From a bacterium (lineage in GTDB: Bacteria > Myxococcota_A > Bradymonadia > UBA7976 > UBA1532): a stretch of 64,000 bases of DNA. Made by a program: the position numbers and the translations under genes. Of the stretch, positions 25,562-33,888 are shown one piece after another. Each line of letters starts with the position of its first letter. Position 1 is the first letter of the stretch. Below the pieces are notes generated by a model. That model made no database searches. It had not been told where the DNA came from and worked only from the letters and a program-made list of their open reading frames with translations. The stretch spans positions 124,001 to 188,000 of the forward strand of contig JAUHYW010000004.1 in the NCBI GenBank assembly GCA_030426085.1, given 5' to 3'.

Positions 25562-26665
25562 TCAGCGGGCCGCCTCGGGCGGATCGAGGGTGATCCGGGC
25601 CACCATCAGCCGGCCGCCGCGGCGGACGGTCAGCTCGACCTCGTCCCCCGGGTCGTGCTTCTCGAGCGCGAAGAGCAGGTCGTCGCTCTTCTGCAGCGGG
25701 TGGGCCTCGAGCGCCACCAGCACGTCGCCGAGCACCATGCGCCCCTGCCCGTCGCGGCCGGTGCCGATGATGCCCGCCCGGGCGGCGGCGCCGGCGGGGT
25801 CGACGGTGAGCACCAGCAGGCCGGTGACGCCCAGCCGGCGGGCCATCGCGTCGTGCGCGATGCGCAGCCCGATGCGGGGCCGCACCATGCGGCCGTACTC
25901 GATGAGCTGAGGCACGACCCGGTTGACGGTGTCGACCGGCACCGCGAAGCCGATGCCGGCGCTGGTGCCCGAGGGGCTCTTGATGGCGGTGTTGACCCCC
26001 ACCAGCCGCCCGCCGCTGTCGAGCAGGGGCCCGCCGGAGTTGCCGGGGTTGATCGAGGCGTCGGTCTGGATCACGCCGGGGATCTCGCGCCCGGTGAGGC
26101 TGCGGATGGTCCGGTCGAGCGCGCTGACGACGCCGACGGTGAGCGAGTGGTCCAGCCCGAACGGGTTGCCGATGGCCAGCACCCGCTGCCCCACCTGGAG
26201 GTCGTGGCTGTGGCCGACGTCGATGGGCACCAGCGCCCCCCGCCCGGCCTCGATGCGCAGCACGGCGAGGTCGACCTCGGGGGCCAGCCCGATCAGCGCC
26301 GCGGCCCAGGTGGACTGGTCTTCGAGCGTCACCCGCACGTCCCGGGCCCCGGCGATGACGTGGTGGTTGGTGACGACGTGGCCGGCGCGATCCCAGACGA
26401 AGCCGCTGCCGGTGCCCCGGGGCAGCGCGCCGCGGTCGAAGGCGGCGTAGCTCTGGCGGCCGCTGAGGGTGGTGATCGAGACGACCGAGGACGAGGCCCG
26501 GCGGAACAGCTCGATGGTGGCCTGCTCGTCGGCGCTCAGCGGGCCCCGGGGGGTGACGCGACGGGGGCCGCCGCCGAGGTCGTCGAGGTGCGCGCCGAGC
26601 ACGACCCCCAGCGCCAGCAGCGCCGCCCCGCCCACGGCGAGCGCGATCGGGCGTCGCCGGGCCAC
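25562..26665 (-). CDS. HtrA/DegP-like serine protease with PDZ domain
   Basis: 367 residues. An N-terminal transmembrane anchor (about 7-25) places the enzyme in the periplasm. The trypsin-like domain has the full triad: H102 in TNHHVI, D132 in EVDLAVL and S210 in GNSGGP. One PDZ domain follows (about 275-360). DegS-like single-PDZ proteases cut misfolded or signalling proteins. The start is GTG at 26665, only 3 bases after the stop of the permease gene, so the two form an operon. The length is normal for a single-PDZ HtrA. Confidence 0.92.
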   Translation of the reverse strand: MARRRPIALAVGGAALLALGVVLGAHLDDLGGGPRRVTPRGPLSADEQATIELFRRASSSVVSITTLSGRQSYAAFDRGALPRGTGSGFVWDRAGHVVTNHHVIAGARDVRVTLEDQSTWAAALIGLAPEVDLAVLRIEAGRGALVPIDVGHSHDLQVGQRVLAIGNPFGLDHSLTVGVVSALDRTIRSLTGREIPGVIQTDASINPGNSGGPLLDSGGRLVGVNTAIKSPSGTSAGIGFAVPVDTVNRVVPQLIEYGRMVRPRIGLRIAHDAMARRLGVTGLLVLTVDPAGAAARAGIIGTGRDGQGRMVLGDVLVALEAHPLQKSDDLLFALEKHDPGDEVELTVRRGGRLMVARITLDPPEAAR

Positions 26666-26668
26666 CGC

Positions 26669-27787
26669 TCAGCCCTTCATGAGCGTGGCGATGGGCTCGA
26701 GCGCCGGGATCCGGGCGCAGATGACCTTGATCGACACCATGATCGGCACGGCCAGGATCATGCCCACCGGGCCCCACAGGGCGCCCCACACCAGCATCGA
26801 CAAGAAGACGACCAGCGGCGAGACCTTGACCGCCTGCCCCACGTAGCGCGGGTCGAGCCAGGCCCCGATGACGCCGTTGATGGCCATCAGCCCGATGATG
26901 ACGAAGGCCGCCATCCAGCCGCTCATCGCCGGGTCGACGAGGGCGACGAGCACCGGGGGCAGCGAGGCGACGATGGCCCCGACGGTGGGCACGAAGTTGA
27001 GCGGGAAGGCCAGCAGGCCCCAGAAGGCGGCGAAGTCGACCCCGCAGACCCACAAGAAGAGCCATACGCACAGGCCGGTGAGCGCGCTGATGAACGACTT
27101 GGCGACGAGGTAGACCCGCACGTCGCGTCCGATGCCGACGAGGGCCCCGAGCAGGGCGTGGTCCTTGCCGTAGGCTTCGGTGAACTTCTCCCTGAAGCGG
27201 GCGGCTTCGGCGAGGATGAACCCGGTGAGCAGCAGGGTCAGCGCGAACGAGCCGAGGGCCGCGGTGGCGGTGCCCAGGGTGCGCTGGGCCATGCGGGCGC
27301 TCTCGTTGAGGATGCGGGGCAGCAGGTCCTGGGTGAGCTCCTGGCGGAGTTGCTCCCGGGCGGGGCCGTCGCCGACCCGCTCCATGGCCCAGTCGATGAG
27401 TGCGTTGGCCTCGAAGACGAGCCGGGTCTGGTACTTGGGCAGCTCCTGGCTGAGCGGGCCGGCGGTGCTGATGAAGAAGAGGATGAGCCCCAGCAGCGGC
27501 AGCATCGCCACGCCCTCGGAGACCACGATCGCCAGCCCGGTGGGCCAGCCCCGCTTCACCAGCGCCCGCACCACCGGCAGCAGCAGGAACGCCAGCAGCA
27601 GCGCGAGCACCAGCGGCACCAGGATCGGCTGGAAGTAGACCAGCACGAAGCCGCCGAGCACGAGCGTGATCAGGCGGTGGGCCACGCTGCTCGCCCGCAG
27701 CGCGGGGCGCACGGCGGCGAGCGGGCGGGTCTCGCGGTGGGCCGGGTCGAGGCCCGGCTCGGGGGCCGGATCGGCGGGCGTCTCCAT
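26669..27787 (-). CDS. AI-2E family transporter (PerM/UPF0118)
   Basis: 372 residues from the ATG at 27787. A soluble N-terminus of about 30 residues precedes a polytopic membrane protein with two N-terminal helices, a central soluble helical segment (about 105-190) and five to six further helices, the layout of the AI-2E/PerM family. The family tail is present (DPRYVGQAVKVSPLVVFLSM, then GALWGPVGMILAVPI). Reported family substrates vary (autoinducer-2 export, Na+/H+ exchange), so the cargo is unknown. An in-frame start at 27865 would add 26 residues rich in Arg and Pro and would approach the divergent gene. Confidence 0.86.
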   Translation of the reverse strand: METPADPAPEPGLDPAHRETRPLAAVRPALRASSVAHRLITLVLGGFVLVYFQPILVPLVLALLLAFLLLPVVRALVKRGWPTGLAIVVSEGVAMLPLLGLILFFISTAGPLSQELPKYQTRLVFEANALIDWAMERVGDGPAREQLRQELTQDLLPRILNESARMAQRTLGTATAALGSFALTLLLTGFILAEAARFREKFTEAYGKDHALLGALVGIGRDVRVYLVAKSFISALTGLCVWLFLWVCGVDFAAFWGLLAFPLNFVPTVGAIVASLPPVLVALVDPAMSGWMAAFVIIGLMAINGVIGAWLDPRYVGQAVKVSPLVVFLSMLVWGALWGPVGMILAVPIMVSIKVICARIPALEPIATLMKG

Positions 27788-27917
27788 CGCTGTCGGAGTA
27801 CCATGCTCCGGCGCGGGCCGTCCAACGCGCACGCGCGCATGTAGCGCCGAGGCCGGCGGCCGCATCGAACCCGTGTCGCGTCACCTTTTCTGCACCGTCT
27901 TCGACTCGGAGGAACCC

Positions 27918-28460
27918 ATGACCCGCACCGCCTTCGCCGCCCTCGCCCTCGGTCTGGCCCTCGCCGCGCCGGCCGCGGCGTCCGACTTCCAGGTCGCCAT
28001 CGACCTCGACTACACCGTGCCCACCAACGACGGCCTCGACTCGGCTGGCCACGGGCCGCACTTCGGCGCCCGGGTGGGCTACGCGCTGGGCCTGCCGGTG
28101 GTCGACCTGGTGCTCGAAGCCCGGGGCACGACGCTCAACTTCCCCTCGAACCTCGAAGAGGAGAAGGACGGCTGGGCCGGCTGGGGGGTGCAGGGCGGGG
28201 CCCGGGTCGGGGTCGGGCTCGGCGTCTTCCGCCCGGCGCTGTTCGCCCACGTGGGCTACGGCGAGACCGAGGTCAGCGGCTTGGACTACGTAAGCCACCA
28301 CGGGGGCTACCTGATCGATGGCGGGCTGGCGGCGACGTTCACCCTGCTGCCGGTCGTCGGCTTCGGGGCCCAGGTGGCCTACAACACGCTGCTCGACATG
28401 GAGAAGGACAGCACCGCCGAGTGGGTCTCGTTCGGGGCCCACGTCGAGTTCCGCCTCTGA
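27918..28460 (+). CDS. Outer-membrane beta-barrel-like protein
   Basis: 180 residues. A clear signal peptide (about 1-21, ending AAAS) is followed by alternating amphipathic strands (FGARVGYALGLPVVDLVLEA, GVQGGARVGVGLGVFRPALF, GAHVEFRL) with a C-terminal phenylalanine-x-leucine end, all typical of small 8-strand OmpA/OprF-like barrels. GGAGGAA precedes the ATG by 4 bases. It is divergent from the AI-2E-family permease across a 130-base gap. A structural or porin-like role is likely; no specific ligand is evident. Confidence 0.72.
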   Translation: MTRTAFAALALGLALAAPAAASDFQVAIDLDYTVPTNDGLDSAGHGPHFGARVGYALGLPVVDLVLEARGTTLNFPSNLEEEKDGWAGWGVQGGARVGVGLGVFRPALFAHVGYGETEVSGLDYVSHHGGYLIDGGLAATFTLLPVVGFGAQVAYNTLLDMEKDSTAEWVSFGAHVEFRL

Positions 28461-28535
28461 GACTGCCGCCGACGCGCGTCGATCTCCTGCCATCCTGCGG
28501 TATGCTCCGGACATCACCGCCTGTGGAGGGCAGCC

Positions 28536-30068
28536 ATGAGACCGCGTGACGACGGGCGCCGAGCCGGACCGCTCGCGTTGATCCTGACAAGCCTGGGGCT
28601 CTTCGCCTGCACCGATCCGGTCGAGGCGCCGGTGGGTGAGCGGGCGCTGCCGCTGGCCGCCATCTGCGCCGTCGACGTGGAGGGCGTCGGCCGGCTCGAC
28701 GTGGAGGAGGACTACATCCCCCACGTCGTGCAGTGCGAGAACGGGGCCGCCGACTTCCAGGCGCTCAAGGCCCAGGCGGTCGCCGCGCGCAGCTACATGT
28801 ACTACCGGATGCAGACCGGCGGCTCGATCGGGGACGGGCAGCACGATCAGGTCTACAGCTGCGGGCGGGAGCCCACCGCCGAGCAGCGGCGGGCGGCCCG
28901 GGAGACGGCGGGGCAGGTGGTGAGCTATCGGGACACGGTCGTCGCGGCGTTCTACGTGGCGGGGGCCATCCCCGGCGCGCCGGATTGCGTGGCGACGCCC
29001 CAGGACCGCGACCCGACCAACACCGAGCGCTACGTGACCTACAACCAGGGGCGCTCGGGGGACGACCTGATCCAGACGCCGCTGGGCTGGGTGAACCCGG
29101 GCAACCTGCGCAACCGGGGCTGCAAGTCGCAGAACGGGGCCAACTGCCTGTCGCGCCAGGGCTGGGACTACACCGACATCCTGCGCTTCTACTACGGCGC
29201 GGACATCACCCTCGAGCAGAGCGTCGGGGCCTGCGTGCCGCTGGTCGAGCCCGACATGGGGCCCCCGCCGGTGGATTTGGGGCCCCCGCCGGTCGACATG
29301 GGCCCGCCGGTCGACATCGGCCCCTCGCCGGTCGACATGGGGCCCCCGCCGCCCGACGCGGGCCCCGCGCCGGACGCCGCCCCGCCCGGCGAGTGCCCCG
29401 CGGCCGGGGACTCGCCGGCGATCGTCGACGACAGCGACCGCTGCTTCACCTTCGGCTGCGCGACCGGCGAGTGGGGCGTCGGCCTGGAGCGGGGCTTCAA
29501 CGGCGGCATGCTGCTCGCGCCGACCATCGACGCCGACGCGTCCGACTGCCGGGGCACCTGGCGGGGCATGGTGCGCCGACGGGGCGAGTACGATCTGGCG
29601 GTGTATGTCGAGCAGGGCCCGCGCGCGCTGACCCGGGCCGCCCGGTATCACGTCCGCCACGCCGACGGCGAAGACACCGTCACCCTCGATCAGCGGATCA
29701 TCGACGGCTGGGCCCCGCTGGGCCGGTTCACCTTCGACCCGAGCGCGCCGGTCGAGGTCTGGCTGGGCGATGCGAGCGGCGAGCCGTTCAGCCCCGAGGG
29801 GCCCCGGGTGGCCTACGACGCGCTGCGCATCTCGCCGCCGGGCGCGCCGATGGGCGACGCCGGCCCCGACCCCGAGCCGGAGCCCGACGTCGGGCTGGGG
29901 CCCCACCCCGACGGGAGCGTCGATCTGCCCATCGACGCCATCGCGGCCGACGACGCGGACGCCTGCGCGGCGGCCCCCGGCGGGGGCGGCTCGGGGGCCG
30001 GGTGGCTGCTCTTGGTGGGGCTGCTGGCGGGCCTGCGCCGGGCCCGGTCGGGGCGATTGGCCGGATAA
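28536..30068 (+). CDS. SpoIID-domain lipoprotein with golvesin-like domain and MYXO-CTERM-like tail
   Basis: 510 residues. A lipobox LFAC (C25) is followed by a SpoIID/LytB domain (about 45-235; signature FQALKAQAVAARSYMYYRM), a family that binds or cleaves peptidoglycan glycan strands. A Pro/Asp-rich linker (about 238-285) leads to a beta-rich golvesin-C-like domain (about 290-440). The end has Cys, a Gly-rich stretch, a hydrophobic helix and an Arg cluster, which is the MYXO-CTERM sorting pattern. It is probably a cell-surface wall-remodelling protein. A TATGCT -10-like box (28501) and GGAGGG lie upstream. Confidence 0.8.
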   Translation: MRPRDDGRRAGPLALILTSLGLFACTDPVEAPVGERALPLAAICAVDVEGVGRLDVEEDYIPHVVQCENGAADFQALKAQAVAARSYMYYRMQTGGSIGDGQHDQVYSCGREPTAEQRRAARETAGQVVSYRDTVVAAFYVAGAIPGAPDCVATPQDRDPTNTERYVTYNQGRSGDDLIQTPLGWVNPGNLRNRGCKSQNGANCLSRQGWDYTDILRFYYGADITLEQSVGACVPLVEPDMGPPPVDLGPPPVDMGPPVDIGPSPVDMGPPPPDAGPAPDAAPPGECPAAGDSPAIVDDSDRCFTFGCATGEWGVGLERGFNGGMLLAPTIDADASDCRGTWRGMVRRRGEYDLAVYVEQGPRALTRAARYHVRHADGEDTVTLDQRIIDGWAPLGRFTFDPSAPVEVWLGDASGEPFSPEGPRVAYDALRISPPGAPMGDAGPDPEPEPDVGLGPHPDGSVDLPIDAIAADDADACAAAPGGGGSGAGWLLLVGLLAGLRRARSGRLAG

Positions 30069-30133
30069 CCACCGGATCCGGGCGCCGGGTCTCGCTATCA
30101 TGAACGGTCTTCCGTCCGCAGGAGCCGTCGCCC

Positions 30134-31393
30134 ATGCCCGCCCTCCCTCCGCTCGGCGGGGCCGTCTTCATCGGCCCCCAGCCCCGCGCCACCGGCGCCG
30201 AGGTCGCCCCGATCGCGGCGGCCGACGGGGTGCAGGCGGCGCCGGGCGACGCGGTGCGGGCCATCGAGCCGGGCGGCGAGGCCCGCGGGGGGCAGATCGA
30301 TCGCCGGGCCGAGGACAACCGTCGGGCGCGCACCGCATTCGAAGAGCTCCGGCGCACGCTCGCCGGGCAGGACGACCCGGTGGCGCTGTCGGATGAGGGC
30401 CGCCGCCGGGCGCAGGAGACGCCGGCCGAGGTCTTCGAGCGGGCGTTCGCCCGGGGCGACGGCGAGGCGCCCGAGCGGGCCGAGCGAGCCGAGCGGACAC
30501 CCCGGCGCTTCGAGGATCTCTTCGCCCGGCCCGGCCGACGGCCGCCCGCCGGAGAGACGCCGGCTCCGATCGCAGCGGACGCCGAGGCCCCCGCGGTCGA
30601 AGAGGCCGACGCGGGCGCCGGGGCCGAGGCCGCGGAGGGCGCTGAGGCCGAAGCCGTGGAAGGCGACGAGGCCGAGGCCGCCGACGGCACCAACCGCCGG
30701 GGCGCCGGGGGCGACGAGCTGACCGCCGAGGAGCTGGAGCAGGTGCAGCGGCTCGAGGCCCGCGACGCCGAGGTCCGGGCCCACGAGCAGGCCCACAAGT
30801 CGGTGGGCGGGCGCTACGCCGGCGCGATCAGCTACGACTTCCAGACCGGCCCCGACGGCAAGCGCTACGCGGTGGGCGGCGAGGTGTCGATCGACATCTC
30901 CGAGGTGCCCGGCGACCCCCGGGCGACCATCCAGAAGATGGAGATCGTGCGCCGGGCGGCGCTGGCCCCGGCCCAGCCGTCGGGCGCCGATCGCTCGGTG
31001 GCGGCGACGGCGGGCCAGAAGGCGTCCCAGGCCCGGGTCGAGCTGACCGAGCAGCAGGCCGAAGAGGCCGCCGAAGCTCGGGAGGCGGCGGCCGAGGCCG
31101 GCGAGGAGGCCGCCGAGGCGGGGGAGGGGGCCGAGTCCACCGAAGGCGCGCCGCCTCCACCGCCCGGCGCGCCTCCGCCCGCGCCTCTGCCCACAGCGCC
31201 GACGGACGCCGCGCGAGCGGCCCCCGGCCCCGAAGAGGCGCCGGCCGTCGACGGCCCGGCCCTGCGCCGGGTGGAGCCGGGACGTGGCGCCGGCATCTTC
31301 GTCGACCGCCCGGCGCCCGCCGACCGGGTCGGCGCGCCTCAGCCCCGTGCGTCCGGCCCCCGCGTCGCCGCGCTGCGCGCCGTCGGCGGCTGA
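30134..31393 (+). CDS. SprA-related putative metalloprotease
   Basis: 419 residues with no signal peptide. The N-terminal 195 and C-terminal 120 residues are low-complexity (Ala/Glu and Pro/Ala). The conserved core (about 200-300) has the SprA-family signature: RDAEVRAHEQAHKSVGG, then SYDFQTGPDGKRYAVGGEV and GDPRATIQKMEIVRRAALAP. The HEQAH motif resembles a zinc-binding HExxH, so protease activity has been proposed for the family, but no substrate is known to me. A TATCAT -10-like box (30096) and AGGAG precede the ATG. Confidence 0.8.
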   Translation: MPALPPLGGAVFIGPQPRATGAEVAPIAAADGVQAAPGDAVRAIEPGGEARGGQIDRRAEDNRRARTAFEELRRTLAGQDDPVALSDEGRRRAQETPAEVFERAFARGDGEAPERAERAERTPRRFEDLFARPGRRPPAGETPAPIAADAEAPAVEEADAGAGAEAAEGAEAEAVEGDEAEAADGTNRRGAGGDELTAEELEQVQRLEARDAEVRAHEQAHKSVGGRYAGAISYDFQTGPDGKRYAVGGEVSIDISEVPGDPRATIQKMEIVRRAALAPAQPSGADRSVAATAGQKASQARVELTEQQAEEAAEAREAAAEAGEEAAEAGEGAESTEGAPPPPPGAPPPAPLPTAPTDAARAAPGPEEAPAVDGPALRRVEPGRGAGIFVDRPAPADRVGAPQPRASGPRVAALRAVGG

Positions 31394-31405
31394 CCCGCCT
31401 CTGCG

Positions 31406-31432
31406 GGACACCCGCCGGACATGTCCCGGACA
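31406..31432. repeat. Three GGACA boxes spaced 11 bases apart
   Basis: GGACA begins at 31406, 31417 and 31428, exactly one helical turn apart, in the gap before the gene at 31547. The middle box is also half of a perfect palindrome, GGACATGTCC (31417-31426). The arrangement looks like a cooperative protein-binding site; the binder is unknown. Confidence 0.4.
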
Positions 31433-31546
31433 GATCGCCCGCCGCCGACGGCGCCATGCGGCTCACAGTCGCTCCGCGACCGGTACGCCCGTTGCTCTGG
31501 AGCGGTGGCGCGGCACGCCGCCGCCCACGACGCCCGGAGCCACTCG

Positions 31547-32512
31547 ATGCACCCAGCCCTCCGCCTGACCGCCCTCCTCGCCACGCTGGCCCTGCCGGCC
31601 ACCGCCTCGGCCTTCGACATCTGGGTCCCGCTCGGCGGCCCGGCGGCCGACCTCGAGATCGACCTGAACGGCACGACCCTCACGGTCACCAGCCTCACCA
31701 CCGCGCCGCTGGCCCACAACGCCGGGGCCAACTGCGCCGGGAGCAGCGCCGTGGTCGTCTGCAACTTCGTCGGGCCCTTCACCGTCGTGGGCAGCCACAG
31801 CGACGACGACTTCCTGATCAAGATGAACGGCTCCAGCGCCTTCGTGCTCGACGTCGTCGGTCGACAGGGGGCCGATCGATTCGACGTCGTGCAAGCCGAC
31901 GGGGGCATGCTGCGGATGACGGGCGACGCCGACGAGGACACCTACGACGTCGGCGCCAGCGGCAGCCCCCTGTTCATCGACCCCGCCGCCTGGATCAAGG
32001 TGCTGCCCGGGGCCGCGCTGGGCACCCGGGACATCATCAACTTCTACGCCGACGTGGAGGGCTACCTCGGCGCGGTGGGCACCCCCCAGGGCGACCTGGT
32101 CACCGTCGAAGGGACCGTGCTGCGGACCGCCTCGGTCGGCGGGCTGCTCGACCTGGAGACCGCCGCCGGGGGCGACACCGTGAACGTCGCCGTGAGCCAG
32201 GTCGAGACGACCTACCCGATCAGCAGCGCGGTCGAGCGGGCGACCTTCGTCCTGAAGACCGGAGCCGGCAACGACACGGTGCTCATGAGCGGCAGCGTGG
32301 ACACGATCGGCGGGATCTACGAGATCCACGGGCAGGCGGGCATCGATGAGCTCGACATGGGTGGCGGCGGCACCGCTCTCTTCACGGCAGACTGGGACGG
32401 CACCTGGATCTCGGACGTGCTCTTCCTCGGCGGCCCCGACCCCGACTTCCGGTTCAACACCATCGGCTCGCTGGTGCTCAACGGCTCGAGCTATACCGTC
32501 GTCTGGCCCTGA
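31547..32512 (+). CDS. Secreted hypothetical protein, beta-rich
   Basis: 321 residues. A signal peptide (about 1-20, ending ASAF) is followed by a beta-rich sequence with many Asp/Gly turns (GDADEDTYDVGAS, KTGAGNDTVLMSGSVDTIGG) that loosely resemble RTX-like or beta-solenoid turns but lack the strict GGxGxD repeat. Two cysteines (about C61 and C69) could form a disulphide. I do not recognise the family. The start at 31547 has GGAG 8 bases upstream; in-frame starts further up lack both a ribosome site and a signal peptide at their N-terminus. Confidence 0.65.
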   Translation: MHPALRLTALLATLALPATASAFDIWVPLGGPAADLEIDLNGTTLTVTSLTTAPLAHNAGANCAGSSAVVVCNFVGPFTVVGSHSDDDFLIKMNGSSAFVLDVVGRQGADRFDVVQADGGMLRMTGDADEDTYDVGASGSPLFIDPAAWIKVLPGAALGTRDIINFYADVEGYLGAVGTPQGDLVTVEGTVLRTASVGGLLDLETAAGGDTVNVAVSQVETTYPISSAVERATFVLKTGAGNDTVLMSGSVDTIGGIYEIHGQAGIDELDMGGGGTALFTADWDGTWISDVLFLGGPDPDFRFNTIGSLVLNGSSYTVVWP

Positions 32513-32518
32513 CCCCGC

Positions 32519-33835
32519 TCACCCGCCCCCGCGGGCGCAGGGCTGGTTGAGCCGCCCGGCCGGCGCGGGGCAGGCGCCGGTCCAGCGGTACTGCACCGCG
32601 CAGCTCCACGGCCCGTCGGCGTCGGTGTGCACCACCTGCTCGGCCACCAGCCGCCCGGCGGCGTCCCAGGTCAGCGACTCGCGGAAGTCGGGGCCCGGGT
32701 CGCGCTCGATCACCCGCTCGACCAGCCGCCCGTCGTCGTCGACCTCGACCGCCTCGACCGTGGTGCCCTCGGCGGCCTCGACCGTGGTCGTCGTGCGCCG
32801 GCCCATCACCACCACCCGCTCGGTCCGCACCACCGCCCCCCGCTCGGTGGTGACCGTCTCCCGCCCGCCGGCGTCGTCGTAGGCCGTCTCGACGACCGTC
32901 GTGATGCCGTCCCCGTCCCCCCGCTCGACGCGCACCACCCGCCCGCCGACCCGCGTCGTCACCTCCACGAAGTCGATCCGGCCGTCGTCCCCGTTGTCGA
33001 CCCGGTGGGTCGTGCGGGCCGGCGCCTCCTCGTAGGTCCACGTCTGCCGCTCGGCGCCCCCGATCGCGTCGCAGTCGCGGCACTCGAGCAGCACCTCGAC
33101 CCGCCGGCCCTGCCCGTCGAAGCGGGTCGTCTCCCGCCGGTCGACCGCGCCGTCGCCGCCCTCGTCGACCGTCTCCTCGATGACCCGCCCGGCGTCGTCG
33201 TAGGCCCAGGTCTCCACCGCGTCCACCGCCCCGTCGCTGCGATAGCCCGTGCAGCGCGCCGGCCCGCTCGGCCCCGGCTCGCAGACCTCGGCCACCCGCC
33301 GCCCGGCGCAGTCGCAGCCCTCGTCCACCGTCAGCCGGACCCGCTGCCCGTCGGCCACGTCCTCGATCTCGCAGCGGGCCCCGCCCGGCGTCCGGGTCGC
33401 GGTCGTCACCTGCCCGGCGTCGAATCGGGTCTCCACCGCCCGGGTCACGCAGCCGTCGGCGAGCGTCTCCCGCAGCGTGCGCCGCCCCTCGCCGTCGAAC
33501 GCCTGCACGAAGCCGCCCCGGTCGCCGTCGACGAGCGAGGTCTGCCGCCCGGCGCCGTCGAGCGTGATCCGGAACCGCCGGTCGCCGTCGATCTCGAGCA
33601 CGCAGGCGTCGTCGGGCCGGCTCGGCATCGCGCAGTCGGCGAGCGGATCGAAAGTGAGGTCGCACGGAGCCGGCTCGGGGTCGGGCGCCGGCTCGGGCTC
33701 CGGATCGGGCCCCGACTCGGGCTCGGGGTCGGGCGCGAACGGGCCGCCGTCCACCCCGGCCTCGGGGGTGGGGCTGCTCTGGTCGCAGGCGGCGAGCGTG
33801 AGGGCGAGGGCGATGAGGGCGAAGCGGTGGGTCAT
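32519..33835 (-). CDS. Lipoprotein with YD/RHS-like beta strands
   Basis: 438 residues. The lipobox LAAC (C17) is followed by a Pro/Glu/Asp linker (about 22-55). The remainder is a series of beta-strand repeats with RHS-like phrases (AYDDAGGRETVTTE, YDDAGRVIEETVDE, WDAAGRLVAEQV), but without a toxin tip or a full RHS core. Paired cysteines (CDC and CRDC) suggest disulphides. It is probably an outer-membrane or periplasmic surface lipoprotein of unknown binding partner. It is convergent with the secreted protein before it (6-base gap), and the RND pump gene lies upstream on the same strand. Confidence 0.7.
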   Translation of the reverse strand: MTHRFALIALALTLAACDQSSPTPEAGVDGGPFAPDPEPESGPDPEPEPAPDPEPAPCDLTFDPLADCAMPSRPDDACVLEIDGDRRFRITLDGAGRQTSLVDGDRGGFVQAFDGEGRRTLRETLADGCVTRAVETRFDAGQVTTATRTPGGARCEIEDVADGQRVRLTVDEGCDCAGRRVAEVCEPGPSGPARCTGYRSDGAVDAVETWAYDDAGRVIEETVDEGGDGAVDRRETTRFDGQGRRVEVLLECRDCDAIGGAERQTWTYEEAPARTTHRVDNGDDGRIDFVEVTTRVGGRVVRVERGDGDGITTVVETAYDDAGGRETVTTERGAVVRTERVVVMGRRTTTTVEAAEGTTVEAVEVDDDGRLVERVIERDPGPDFRESLTWDAAGRLVAEQVVHTDADGPWSCAVQYRWTGACPAPAGRLNQPCARGGG

Positions 33836-33888
33836 GGGGCCTCCGGCGCCAGGGTACCCGCGCCGGGCGATCCGCCGACAGCGCGGTG

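Noticed and set aside
32519-33835. RHS/YD polymorphic toxin
   Set aside because: Only short YD-like phrases are present; there is no RHS core motif, no toxin tip and no immunity gene, and it has a lipobox.
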